From NCBI GenBank assembly GCA_029556545.1, contig JAKQEQ010000006.1, positions 1 through 21,099 of the forward strand: 21,099 nucleotides of DNA. The letters are read 5' to 3'. Below the pieces are notes generated by a model that saw nothing but the letters and a program-made list of their open reading frames with translations, did no database searches and was not told the origin of the DNA. The DNA comes from Candidatus Hydrogenedentota bacterium. Its GTDB lineage: Bacteria; Hydrogenedentota; Hydrogenedentia; Hydrogenedentales; JAGMZX01. Shown piece by piece: positions 1-9,600 of this stretch (the first letter of the stretch is position 1; every line of letters begins with the position of its first letter). Made by a program: the position numbers and the translations under genes.

Positions 1-475
1 GGCGGCGGCGGCGCGCTCGGCTATCTTTGGTGGGTGCCGTGGCAGTGGTACGGCGGTTGGGGCGGCGCGGGCGGCAACGGCGGCCAAGGGCAGACCGGCG
101 GCTGGGGCGGCGCGGGCGGTAGCGGCGGCTGGGGCGGTTCCGGCGGCGCGGGCGGTTCCGGCGGCGGCGCCATCGTGCTCTCGGCTCGGGGTCTGCTCCG
201 TGTCGAGCCCGGCGCTACGGTGAATATATCATCGTCCGCCCCGGCGGGCGGTTCGAGCGGCGCGAGCGGCACGGGCGGTGCGGGCGGCGGCGCGCCCAGC
301 GGCTGGACCGGCAATGGCCGCACGGACGGGGCTGGCGGCTCTTGCCTGTTGTGGTGCGGCGGCACGGGCGGCGGCGGCGGCTACGGCGGCGGCGGCGGCT
401 ACGGCGGCACGGGCGGCAGCGGCGGCACGGGCGGTTCCGGCGGTGGCGGCGGTCTGGCGACGCCCGGCATGGTGA
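1..475 (+). repeat. Gly-rich low-complexity coding segment (GGC/GGN runs)
   Basis: Dense ggcggc-type codon runs encode stretches such as GGWGGAGG, GGSGGTGG and GGGGGYGG, interrupted near 169-260 by a beta-strand-like segment (AIVLSARGLLRVEPGATVNI). This pattern occurs in large secreted bacterial proteins where Gly-rich loops separate beta-helix-like strands. Such sequence expands and contracts easily and is prone to assembly error, so the exact unit count may be unreliable. Confidence 0.8.
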
Positions 476-3400
476 AACTGCACGGCTCGATCGTCGAGGC
501 GGCGGGCTCCACTGTCGTGTGCAACAATCACACCGCTGACACGAACGTCAACTATCGCGGCCGCTTCACCATGATTTCCAACATGACTTCCGCGAAACAG
601 GCTGCCGGTATGCCGGGATTCAGCGACGATTATCTCCCGGGATCCGCCTACAACGACCCGGTGCTGACCACGCCGAGCCTTTATGACCCCGACCTGTACG
701 CACCGTTGGTTCCGACCTTGGTCGGCGGTCCCACGGCGGGCGGCTTCGCACTTCCCGACTACTGGAACAAGAGCCGCGTGGACGCGGCCATTGCGGCTGT
801 CGGCGCGCCGGCGTTGATCGAGTTGGTCGTGCTCACGGGCGATTTCGAGGGCTTTGATCAAATCTTCCTTGTGAACACCAGCGCCGCGGATACGGCGGCG
901 CTGGTCACGTTGAACATCGAAGGCTATGCGCCGCTGTCTATCGGGTTCATGACGCCGGGCCAGGTGTGGACCACCCTCGCGCCGGTCGGCGCGGCGGTCA
1001 GCGCCTCGTTCGTGCTGGACATCGGCCCGCAGATTTCCGTGACCGGCGGACCGCTGAACTTCGGTATTCACGAGACCGGCGGCGCGCTTACGGCAACGCA
1101 GCGTATCACCATCGAAAACACCGGCACCCGCGACCTCGCCTTCACGAGCGTCGACGTAGTCGGGTCGGACGCCGCGAACTTCCCGGTTCAAGGATACTCG
1201 TGGACGAATCCGATGACGCCTGGACAGACCGGCGTCGTCGACATCGCGTTCGATCCGCAACTGTCGGGCGAGAAACTCGCCGATCTGGCCATTCTCTCGA
1301 ATGCGCTGAATGAACCCGAAGTCCTCGTCGAATTGACCGGCATCGCCGATCTCAAGCCGACGATAGCGGCGGCGGAATCGGTCGTCACGGTCGAGTGCGA
1401 GGGACCAGCGGGCACGGAAGCGACCCTCTCGGTATCGGTCGAGGATGCGGACGGCGACCCGCTCACGGTCACGTGGGAGATCGGGGGCGCGATCGTGCGG
1501 ACGGATGAAGCGGCGCCCGGCGGACCGCCGACCACGGCGGACCTCTCCCTCGCCAGTCTCTTCCCGAACGGTTCAAGCACGGTGCGGGTGACGGTTTTCG
1601 ATCAATACATCGGCCAGCAGAATGAGACACTGGTCACGGTGACGGTCGAGGACACGATCGCGCCGGTCATCACCATGCTCGGTGCGCCGGAGCTTACGAT
1701 CGAGGTATTCACGCCTTATGTGGACGCCGGTGCGACCGCCCTCGACGCGTGTGAGGGCGACCTCACGAATCAGATCGTAACCGTCAACGGTGTTGTGGCC
1801 TCCGTCGTCGGAAGCTACACGGTGACCCATAACGTGGCCGACGGGGCCGGTAACCCCGCCGTTGAAGCAATCCGGTTGGTGCACGTAGTCGATACCACGC
1901 CGCCAGTGATCGGGCTGAACGGCGCCGACCCGTTGTATCACGAGGTCAACACGCCGTTCGTGGATCCTGGCGCGACGGCTGTGGACAATTACGATGGCGA
2001 CATCAGCCATCTCATCGTCGCGTCCAGCAACGTGGACCCCGCCGAGTTGGGCGCGTATGCCATCGTGTATGACGTGGCCGATTCGTCGGGCAACGCGGCG
2101 GCCACGGTGACCCGCGCGGTTATCGTGCGCGACACGACGCCGCCGGACGCCTTCTGCAAAGACGTGACGGCGGAACTGGACGCGACCGGGGCGGCGATGA
2201 TTACCGCCGCTAATATCGACGGTGGCAGTACGGACAACTACGCGATCGCGTCGAAGGCGGTCGCGCCGGACCTCTTCACGTGCGACAACCTCGGGGCAAA
2301 CGAGGTAACGCTCACGGTGACGGATACGAGCGACAATGCGAGTGCTTGCACCGCGACGGTTACGGTCTTGGACCTGCTGCCTCCCATCGTTGAGACGTCT
2401 GATATCACTATCGCGCTGGATGCCTCGGGTCTGGCGTCGATTTCGGCCTCCGATGTGGACGGGGGTAGCAGCGACAATTGCGCCGTGGCGACCCTGAGCG
2501 TTTCTCCGGACGCGTTTACATGCGCGGACCTTGGCGCGAACGCGGCAACCTTGACGGTGACGGATAACAGTGGCAACACGGCCAGCGCGCTGGCCACGGT
2601 CACGGTCGCGGATACGCTCGCCCCGACGGCGTTGGCGCAGGACCTCACGGTGGCGTTGGACGCTTCGGGTCTGGCGTCGATCTCGGCGTCGGACGTGGAC
2701 GCGGGCAGCAGCGATAATTGCGCCGTGGCGACCCTGAGCGTTTCTCCGGATGCGTTCACCTGCGCGGACCTTGGCGCGAACGCGGTAACCTTGACGGTGA
2801 CGGACGACAGCGGGAACACGGCCAGCGCGGCGGCAGCGGTGACGGTGGTGGACACGATTGCGCCGGCAGCGTTGGCGCAAGACTTCACGGTGGCGCTGGA
2901 TGCCTCGGGCGTGGCGACGATTGCAGCGTCCGACGTGGATGCCGGCAGCAGCGACAACTGCGCGGTGGCGTCCATGAGCGTGTCGCCGAGCGTCTTTACG
3001 TGCTCGAGCGTGGGCGCCAACGTCGTGACGCTGACCGTCGTTGACCAGAGCGGTAACACGAGCACGGCGACGGCCGTGGCGACAGTCGTTGACGTGACGT
3101 CGCCGGTGGCGCTGTGCCGCGATCTCACGGTCCGACTCGATGCATCCGGCAACGCCGCAATCACGGCGGCGGACATCGATGCGGGCAGTAACGACGCCTG
3201 CGGCGTTGCGAGCATCGAGGTCGTACCGAGCGCGTTCACCTGCGCGAACGTGGGCGCGAACGTGGTTACCTTGACCGTATTGGACGTGAACGGCAACGTG
3301 GCTTCCTGCGAAGGCACCGTGACCGTCGAGGACGGTATCGCGCCGGTAGTGACCTGCCCGGCGGATGTCACGCTGGTGGCCGACGATACCTGCACGGCGG

Positions 3401-4329
3401 CCGTGCCGGACCTCGCGGCGCTTGCGGCGGCGACCGATAACTGCGGTGTGGCCTCGATCACGCAGGAACCCGCCGCCGGGACCGCCGCGCCCTTGGGCGA
3501 TACGGTCGTGACGATCACGGCCACGGACGTCAACGGCAACCGCGCGCAATGCCCCGTGCTCGTTACGGTCGTCGACACGACGTCCCCGGTGGTGACGGAT
3601 GAAGCGGTCACGCCGAACCCGGTGGCGGTCGGCACGCCGTTTGCCATTACGGCAGCCATCGAGGACCTTTGCTCGAATATCGTGGCGGCGGAATACAGCC
3701 TCGACGGCGGCGTCACATGGCTGCCCATGGACCCGATAGCGTCGCCCGCCCTGTCCGTGACCGCAGGGGTCACGGTGGCGGGGATTGCCGCGCCGGCGAT
3801 CTTGACGGTGTCCGTGCGTGGTTGGGACGCCGCGGGCAACGTGAGCGCGCCGGTGAGTCTCTTCCTGCCGGTCTACGATCCGTCTGGCGGTTTCGTGACG
3901 GGCGGCGGCTGGATCAACTCGCCTCCGGGCGCCTACGCGCCGGACCCGACACTCGTGGGCAAGGCGACCTTCGGTTTCGTCTCGAAGTACAAGAAGGGTG
4001 CGAACACGCCTGAAGGCCAGACCGAGTTCCACTTCAACGCGGGCGGCTTGAAGTTCCACTCGAGTTCCTACGAGTGGCTCGTGGTCGCCGGGGCCAAGGC
4101 CCTGTACAAGGGCGAGGGCCGGATCAACGGACAGGGCAACTACAAGTTCTTCCTGAGCGCCATTGACGGCGACCTCAAGAAGCCGAAAGTTCCCGACACG
4201 TTCCGCATCCGCATCTTTACCGAGGAGAACGGCATCGAGGCGCCGGTCTATGATAACCTCCTCGGCGCGAACATGGATGCCGATCCGACCACGGTGCTCG
4301 GTGGCGGTTCGATTGTGGTGCACAAGTAA
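1..4329 (+). CDS. Giant secreted multidomain repeat protein (5'-truncated)
   Basis: The frame is open to the left edge, so the true start and signal peptide lie outside the window; GTG 34 is only the first in-window start-like codon. Domains in order by nucleotide: Gly-rich low-complexity segment (1-475); choice-of-anchor D-like beta-sandwich (about 1020-1345, containing LNFGIHETGG and FDPQLSGEKLADLAI); Ig-like segment (about 1350-1650); two DUF5011/Cry22-type Ig domains (about 1660-1890 and 1900-2130, each with F/Y-VD-GATA); five 80-residue repeats (2161-3360, each with LDASG/LDATG, then SxDNxAV or similar, and a VTLTVxD strand); a HYR-like domain (about 3340-3580, CPADVTL... TDNCGVASI); and a conserved C-terminal domain from FVTGGGWI (3894) to the stop, resembling the post-COAP-1 domain. 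The architecture fits an extracellular, surface or matrix protein. No enzyme motif is visible. Architecture is confident, function is not known. Confidence 0.85.
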   Translation, partial: GGGGALGYLWWVPWQWYGGWGGAGGNGGQGQTGGWGGAGGSGGWGGSGGAGGSGGGAIVLSARGLLRVEPGATVNISSSAPAGGSSGASGTGGAGGGAPSGWTGNGRTDGAGGSCLLWCGGTGGGGGYGGGGGYGGTGGSGGTGGSGGGGGLATPGMVKLHGSIVEAAGSTVVCNNHTADTNVNYRGRFTMISNMTSAKQAAGMPGFSDDYLPGSAYNDPVLTTPSLYDPDLYAPLVPTLVGGPTAGGFALPDYWNKSRVDAAIAAVGAPALIELVVLTGDFEGFDQIFLVNTSAADTAALVTLNIEGYAPLSIGFMTPGQVWTTLAPVGAAVSASFVLDIGPQISVTGGPLNFGIHETGGALTATQRITIENTGTRDLAFTSVDVVGSDAANFPVQGYSWTNPMTPGQTGVVDIAFDPQLSGEKLADLAILSNALNEPEVLVELTGIADLKPTIAAAESVVTVECEGPAGTEATLSVSVEDADGDPLTVTWEIGGAIVRTDEAAPGGPPTTADLSLASLFPNGSSTVRVTVFDQYIGQQNETLVTVTVEDTIAPVITMLGAPELTIEVFTPYVDAGATALDACEGDLTNQIVTVNGVVASVVGSYTVTHNVADGAGNPAVEAIRLVHVVDTTPPVIGLNGADPLYHEVNTPFVDPGATAVDNYDGDISHLIVASSNVDPAELGAYAIVYDVADSSGNAAATVTRAVIVRDTTPPDAFCKDVTAELDATGAAMITAANIDGGSTDNYAIASKAVAPDLFTCDNLGANEVTLTVTDTSDNASACTATVTVLDLLPPIVETSDITIALDASGLASISASDVDGGSSDNCAVATLSVSPDAFTCADLGANAATLTVTDNSGNTASALATVTVADTLAPTALAQDLTVALDASGLASISASDVDAGSSDNCAVATLSVSPDAFTCADLGANAVTLTVTDDSGNTASAAAAVTVVDTIAPAALAQDFTVALDASGVATIAASDVDAGSSDNCAVASMSVSPSVFTCSSVGANVVTLTVVDQSGNTSTATAVATVVDVTSPVALCRDLTVRLDASGNAAITAADIDAGSNDACGVASIEVVPSAFTCANVGANVVTLTVLDVNGNVASCEGTVTVEDGIAPVVTCPADVTLVADDTCTAAVPDLAALAAATDNCGVASITQEPAAGTAAPLGDTVVTITATDVNGNRAQCPVLVTVVDTTSPVVTDEAVTPNPVAVGTPFAITAAIEDLCSNIVAAEYSLDGGVTWLPMDPIASPALSVTAGVTVAGIAAPAILTVSVRGWDAAGNVSAPVSLFLPVYDPSGGFVTGGGWINSPPGAYAPDPTLVGKATFGFVSKYKKGANTPEGQTEFHFNAGGLKFHSSSYEWLVVAGAKALYKGEGRINGQGNYKFFLSAIDGDLKKPKVPDTFRIRIFTEENGIEAPVYDNLLGANMDADPTTVLGGGSIVVHK
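2161..3360 (+). repeat. Five in-frame tandem repeats of exactly 240 bp
   Basis: Units begin at 2161, 2401, 2641, 2881 and 3121, each 80 codons with no indels. Each starts with the strand before LDASG/LDATG (GAC/GAT at the first codon) and ends just before the next. Units 2 and 3 are the closest at DNA level, sharing long identical stretches (for example around 2480-2510 and 2720-2750). Units 1 and 5 are the most divergent, as expected when arrays grow by central duplication. The following HYR-like domain at about 3361 keeps the same phase. Confidence 0.9.
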
Positions 4330-4337
4330 GCGTGTGG

Positions 4338-4412
4338 CGGGATTTTTCCCGACCTCTCGGGAATAGCAGGGCGGCGTGTGCGCACGCCGCCCTGCGCGCA
4401 CCGGGTGCGCGC
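4338..4412 (+). other. Cluster of tandem stem-loops between the giant protein and lipoprotein genes
   Basis: Three hairpins follow the stop codon. The first pairs TTCCCGA (4346-4352) with TCGGGAA (4357-4363); the same left arm can instead pair with upstream CGGGA (4338-4342). The second is a perfect 13-bp stem (4366-4378 with 4383-4395) and 4-nt loop. The third is an 8-bp stem (4394-4401 with 4405-4412) and 3-nt loop. None is followed by a U-tract, so a canonical intrinsic terminator is not shown. A 3'-end stabiliser, a factor-assisted terminator or an interspersed repeat are all possible. Confidence 0.6.
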
Positions 4413-4445
4413 GGCGGTCCCGTTGCGTGAAACAGGAGGCAGTTG

Positions 4446-5441
4446 ATGCGGTATACGATGCTGGGTCTGACGGTCGTTGTGATTGTGCTGATTCTTGGCG
4501 CGTGTTCGGAATCGGCGCCGCTGAAGGCGGTTTCGCTGCCCCCTCAGGAAGCGGACGGCGCGGCGGAAGAAGGCCCCGTGTCTCACGAGGCCGCGACGGT
4601 CAAGGAAGACGTTAGCGCGCCTGACGCACCGCCGGACCCGGCGTTAATGGCCGCGATTGAGGATATCAACGCGCGGTGGGCGCGCGTGAAGACGCTGCGC
4701 GCCCGGTTGGAAACGACGACAACGATGATGGCGAGTCCCGACCAGGGCGGCACGGTCACGGCGCGGGGCGTGTACGAGTACGAGCAATCCGGCGAATTCG
4801 GGCTATATCGCGCGGAGATGGCCGTCCATTTCGAGCCGCTCGACGCGCAAGCGGCGGACGCGGACGCGACGCCGTCCGCGCCGCAACGGCCCGGCATGCC
4901 GGCCATGAAATTATTGCACGTCTACAACGGGCAGCACGTCTACCTGCAAACCAGCATGTCCGTACCCGCTCCCGACATGCCCGAGGGCGCCGTCAATCAC
5001 AGCGTAATCCGCGGCGCGCCCGAGGATATGGGAGCGCTCCAATTACCCGGCGCGGCCGGGTCGAACCTGCTCGCGCGGTACCAGAAAGACGACTGGATGC
5101 TCCGACTCCTGCCGGACGCGATCGTCGAGGACCGGCCCGTGTATGTTATCGAGGCGACGGCGCCCCCGGAGGTCGCCGGATTACAGGCGATGCCCGCCTT
5201 TTCGCCGGGCGGAGGGGGGATGCCGGGCGTGCAACACCTGCATTTCGACAAAGACACCGGCGTGCTCGTCAAGACGGTACACTACGCCGCCCCCGAGCAA
5301 CCCGCGGCAACGACGATTCTTACGGGCCTTGAATACAATGCCGTTATCGATCCGGCCCACTTCGTCTATGACCCGCCGGAAGGTGTCGCCGTCCGCGACG
5401 CGAAGGAAATCATGGGCATGTTCGGTATGCGGGGCCAATAG
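4446..5441 (+). CDS. Lipoprotein with LolA-like core
   Basis: ATG 4446 is chosen over the adjacent TTG 4443 because AGGAGG (4434-4439) sits 6 nt upstream. The N-terminus is a lipoprotein signal: short basic start, hydrophobic run, lipobox LGAC with the lipidated Cys at residue 20. An acidic, Pro/Ala-rich linker follows, then a domain opening with a helix (MAAIEDINARWARVKTLRA) and ending in beta strands with FVYDPPEGVAVRD. That ending is typical of LolA/LolB-like lipid-binding folds (F-Y-PPEGV-V-D). It may bind or move a lipid or lipoprotein, or sense envelope state; the real ligand cannot be read. It lies 116 nt after the giant secreted protein on the same strand, so the two may be co-expressed, but the hairpin cluster between them weakens that. 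Confidence 0.75.
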   Translation: MRYTMLGLTVVVIVLILGACSESAPLKAVSLPPQEADGAAEEGPVSHEAATVKEDVSAPDAPPDPALMAAIEDINARWARVKTLRARLETTTTMMASPDQGGTVTARGVYEYEQSGEFGLYRAEMAVHFEPLDAQAADADATPSAPQRPGMPAMKLLHVYNGQHVYLQTSMSVPAPDMPEGAVNHSVIRGAPEDMGALQLPGAAGSNLLARYQKDDWMLRLLPDAIVEDRPVYVIEATAPPEVAGLQAMPAFSPGGGGMPGVQHLHFDKDTGVLVKTVHYAAPEQPAATTILTGLEYNAVIDPAHFVYDPPEGVAVRDAKEIMGMFGMRGQ

Positions 5442-5454
5442 CGCGCCACTGTGG

Positions 5455-5473
5455 CACGGGCGTCCCGCCCGTG
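5455..5473. repeat. Palindromic repeat, copy 1 (CACGGGCG arms), between convergent genes
   Basis: CACGGGCG (5455-5462), loop TCC, CGCCCGTG (5466-5473). Its reverse complement differs from the palindrome at 17677-17695 at only two positions, which form one base pair. It lies in the 64-nt gap between the convergent lipoprotein and glycosyltransferase genes, where it could also act as a weak bidirectional stem-loop; no U-tract follows on either strand. Confidence 0.7.
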
Positions 5474-5505
5474 ATCGAACACTTTGTTGTGGCCGATCTC
5501 CTGCG

Positions 5506-6633
5506 CTACCTCTTCGCGAGCGATTCGTAGATGGCGATGACCGCGTCGCTCTGTGCTTCGAGCGAGTACCGCTCAACAGCCTTCTCGCGGGCGGCGCGGC
5601 CCAGTGCGTGGCGGTAATCACGCCGCCGGGCGAGGCGCTGGAACGCATCGTGGAGCGCATCGGGCGCGCCATCGACAATCAGTCCCTCTTCTTCGTGCGT
5701 GACAATCTCGGGGAGCATGCCGCGACGCGCGGCGACGACCGGCTTGCCCATCGCCATCATCTCCCGCACGGCGCGGCACGCGCCATCGCTGCCGGGAGTG
5801 AGGAACACGCCCATGTCGAAGGCGCGCAACATGCCGACGTAGTCCTCGCTGTCGAGGAATCCGGCAAAGTGAACGTGTTCGGCAAGCCCGAGCCGGCGCA
5901 CCGGTTCGAAACCGACCTGTTCCTGCCGGGTGCCGCGCCCGACGACGATCAGGTGCGCGCGGGGCAGGTCGTTGACGAGGCGGCGCATGGCTTCGAAGAG
6001 GTCGTCATAGTGGCGATGGGTCTGAAGCCGGGCGACGATGCCGATCACAAGGGCATCGGCGGGCAGATTAAGGCGGTGGCGTCCGTCGGGCGTCGGCCGC
6101 GCCGGATCAAATCGCGCGACATCAACGGCGCCGGAGACGACCGCCGCGCGCTCACGCGGGTACTGGAAAGCGGCGAGGTCGTGTTCGAGGGCCGCGTGCG
6201 ACGGCTCGATAAGGAACGCGGTGCGCGCGAGCAGGCGCGCGTGCCGCCTGCCCTCGGGCAATCCCAGCCCAAAATAGCTTGAGCGCACGAGGGGAATCCC
6301 GGCGACGTTTGCCGGACCGGCGGCGATGCCGTGGTCGTTGTCGAGGTGGCAGTGAATGACATCATAGGGGCGATTACGCAATATTCCGGCGAGGCCGCGT
6401 CGATCAAGATAGTTTTTGATCGGATGTCGATGTTTGTGTAGATATAGATCGGTTATTGGCTCAATGCCGCGGTCTCTGGCGGTTTCGATGATTTTGTTGA
6501 TGTTTTCGCCCGCATCCGGGCTGCACGCGAAATCCGCCGCAATGCCCCGGGCCCGCAGACCCACACACAGGTTCAGGGCCGGTTCAGCGGGGCCGGTCCA
6601 CTTGGCGTTGCTGAACAGGTGGAGGACTCTCAT
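5506..6633 (-). CDS. GT4-type glycosyltransferase (GT-B fold)
   Basis: The 375-residue protein has the two Rossmann-like halves of GT-B enzymes. The N-terminal acceptor half starts MRVLHLFSNAKWTGPAEPAL and contains DVIHCHLDNDHG (residues 91-102). The C-terminal donor half begins near VIGIVARLQTHR (196-207) and contains TPGSDGACRAVREMMAMGKP followed by VVAARRGMLPEIV (to about 311), the usual GT4 nucleotide-sugar region with E309. The first Glu of the classic EX7E motif is not obvious. Sugar and acceptor cannot be inferred. The ATG overlaps the smc stop (ATGA, 4 nt), so translation is probably coupled to smc, an unusual partner. Assignment to GT4 is confident, specificity is unknown. Confidence 0.88.
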   Translation of the reverse strand: MRVLHLFSNAKWTGPAEPALNLCVGLRARGIAADFACSPDAGENINKIIETARDRGIEPITDLYLHKHRHPIKNYLDRRGLAGILRNRPYDVIHCHLDNDHGIAAGPANVAGIPLVRSSYFGLGLPEGRRHARLLARTAFLIEPSHAALEHDLAAFQYPRERAAVVSGAVDVARFDPARPTPDGRHRLNLPADALVIGIVARLQTHRHYDDLFEAMRRLVNDLPRAHLIVVGRGTRQEQVGFEPVRRLGLAEHVHFAGFLDSEDYVGMLRAFDMGVFLTPGSDGACRAVREMMAMGKPVVAARRGMLPEIVTHEEEGLIVDGAPDALHDAFQRLARRRDYRHALGRAAREKAVERYSLEAQSDAVIAIYESLAKR

Positions 6634-9600
6634 ACGGGCGCTTCGGCGTCGGCGATTTCCTCGAAGCGGACCGAGACCACCTCGGAGACGCCGCGTTCCT
6701 GTTGGGTGACCCCGAAGAGGGCATCCGCGCGGGACATGGTCTGTTTGTTGTGGGTGATGATGACGAACTGGCTCTGGCTCGTGAATTCGTCGACCAGCGA
6801 CAGGAATCGCCAGATGTTGGCGTCGTCGAGGGGCGCATCGACCTCGTCAAGAACGCAGAAGGGGCTGGGCTTGGCCCGGAAGATGCTGAAGAGCAGGGCG
6901 ATGGCGGTGAGGGCCTGTTCGCCGCCGGAGAGCAGCGAGATGGTCTGCGGTTTCTTGCCGGGGGGCCGGGCCTCGATCTCGATGCCGCTCTCGAGGGGGT
7001 CGTCTTCATTGAGCAGGTAGATGCGCGCGTGGCCGCCATTGAACAGTCTGCGGAAGTACTCCTTGAAATTCTCGCCGATGGTCTCGAAGGTCTCCTTGAA
7101 CATGGCGATGATGGTCTTGTCGATGCGGTCGATGACGCCGAGCAGCGTCTCGCGCGCCTTGCGCAGGTCTTCCTCCTGCGTGGTGAGGAATTTGAGGCGC
7201 TGTTCGAGCGCTTCGTATTCCTCGATGGCCATGAGATTGACCGTGCCGAGGCGCTGCAGCGCGTCGCGGTGATGCTTGATCGTACGTTCGCGGGTCTCCT
7301 CGTCCAATTCGTCCGTGCCGACGTCTTCCTCCGTCAGGGCGGGCAGCGCGACGTGGTATTCCGTCTGGATGCGTTCCTGGAAGAACGCGATCTGATCCTC
7401 ATGGTGCGTGAGGTCCTTGTCCAGGGCGTGGACTTCCTTCATGACCGCGTCGCTTCGTTGCCGCAGTTCCTTGAGCGCGCCTCCGACCTCGGTGATTTCC
7501 GCGAGAAGTTGCTGCTGCCTGTTCCCCGATTCGATCACCTTGGCCTGGGCTTGTTCCCGGCCCTCTGAAAGCGCGCGTGCGCGTTCCGTTTTCGCGGCGA
7601 TGGCCTCCTCGATGTCCTTTTCGCGCGTTTGAAGTTCCTCGGTGAATTCGAGGCGGCGCGCGGCTTCCTTGAGCGCGTCCTGATGATCGTCCAATTCCCG
7701 CTGGCGGTTGCGCTCGGCCTCTTCGAGGTTCTGCGTGAGCCCCGCGACGCGCACGCGCAGGTCCGCCAGCGCGTCCGAACACAGCGAAACCGCCTGCCGC
7801 GCTTGGGCGGCCGCGTCCTGCGCTTCGGCGACCTGCCGCTGCACGGCCTCGTCGTCGCTTTCGATGCCGCTGACCCGCGCGAGCGCCTCCTTGCGGCGTT
7901 GTTCGAGTTGTTCGCGTTGCGAGACCAGCCCGTCCCGTTCCTCGCCCGCGTGCGCCGCGGCCTGCGTGAGGCTATCGAGTTCCGTACTGAGCCGGGCGAC
8001 GGCGACCTCGGTCTCGGAAAGCGCGCGGCGTGTGGTATCCGCTTCCTCGAGCAGCGTGTCGCGCCGCCGGGCGAGTTCCTGCAACGTGGCGCCGAGGTCG
8101 CGCGCCCGCGCGGCCGCGTCCTCGAGTTTTGCGCCGGTGTCGCTGACCTGGCCCTCGAGTTCCTCGATCTCGGCGGTGCGCCCGAGAAGGCCGCGGCTCT
8201 GATGTTTCGTCAAGCCGCCGGTGACGGCGCCCGCCGAGGAGACCACTTCGCCCTCGAGCGTGACGAGCCGCGGGAACCGGCGCTCGGACCGCGCGATCCG
8301 TATGGCGTCGTCAATCGTCGCGACGATGACGGTGTTCCACAGCAGGTACGCGACCGCGGGTCGAATGCGCGGGTCGAACTGCACGAAGTCGATGGCCGGG
8401 CCGATGATCCCAGGCATGCCCGCGAGCGCGTCTGTGTCGTCGTGCTTGCCGCCGCGTATGGTGTCCAGCGGCAGGAACGTGACGCGGCCCGCGCGGTTTT
8501 CCTTGAGAAACGTGATGGCGTCCTTGGCGGCGTCCGCGTCCTCGACGACGATGTTGTTGATGTTGCCGCCCAGAGCCGCCTCGATGGCGACCTCGTGGTC
8601 CTTGTCGGTCGAGAGCAGTTCGCCGACCGGGCCGAGAATGCCCCGGCACGCCGCGATGCCCTCCTGCCGGGCCTGCATGACCGCGCGCACGCCGGCGGCG
8701 TAACCCTCGAAGCTGTCGCGCAATTCGCGCAACGAGTGCAGGCGCGCCTCGAGGCTGCTCTTCTGCTCGCGCAGCGACTGGAGCGCGCTTGCGGCCTTCT
8801 CGAGGGCCGCGGCGGTCTTGGCGTGCTCGCTCGAAGTGTCTTGGCGGTCCTGTTCGAGCGTCGCGAGGCGCCCCTGGCCCTGTTGGGCCTGCTCCTGCGC
8901 GATGCGCAGGTCGGCGGCGACCGCCTCGATCCGCGCGTTCCGCTGCTCTTGGCGCTCGTAGACCTCGCCGAGTTGCACGTCGAGGCGCTCGAGCGCGCCC
9001 TCGATCGCCTCGATCTCGTCCTGGGTGCGGGTGCGCGAGTGCACCGCCTCGACGGCGCGGGCGCGCGCTTCTTCGACCCGCGCGCCGGCCTCGCCGAACT
9101 GCCGCGACAAGGCTTCGTGTTCTTCCTGTTTTCGGGCGATCTCCTCGTTGCACGCCGCGATGTCCGCCTGGATGGCCGCGGCGCGCCGCTCGGTCTCGCG
9201 GGACGCTTCGAGGATGCGCGCCGCGCGCTCGGTGTATTCCGCGTGCTCGGTCCGAGCCTGTTCCTGCTGCTGCTTCGAGAAATCGATTTCCTTGCGGAGC
9301 AGGGCAATGTCGCTCTCGATGCGCTCCATATCGGAGTCGATCTGGTGGACCCCTTCCCGGCGCGCCGTGAGCGCCCGTTCGACCTCGATGCGCTCGAGGT
9401 TGAGTTTCTCCTCGCGCGCCTCGCGCCCGCTGAGTTCCGCCGCCGCGGCCTCGTAAGTGTTCTGCGCAGAGGCGTACTGCTCTTTCAGGCGGACGACCTC
9501 GGATGTCAACTGGCGGAATTTCAACCACGACCCCCGAATCTCGAGCGCGCGCAGTTCCTCGGTCAGTTTGCGGTGCCGGATGGCGGCCGCGACCTGTCGC

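Noticed and set aside
1573-4401. Very long open frame on the - strand opposite the giant protein (942 codons), and a 533-codon one at 2238-3839
   Set aside because: These are antisense shadows. GC-rich, repeat-biased codons keep the opposite frames open; the translations are Arg/His- or Ala/Ser/Thr-rich with no domain, while the + frame has recognisable domains.
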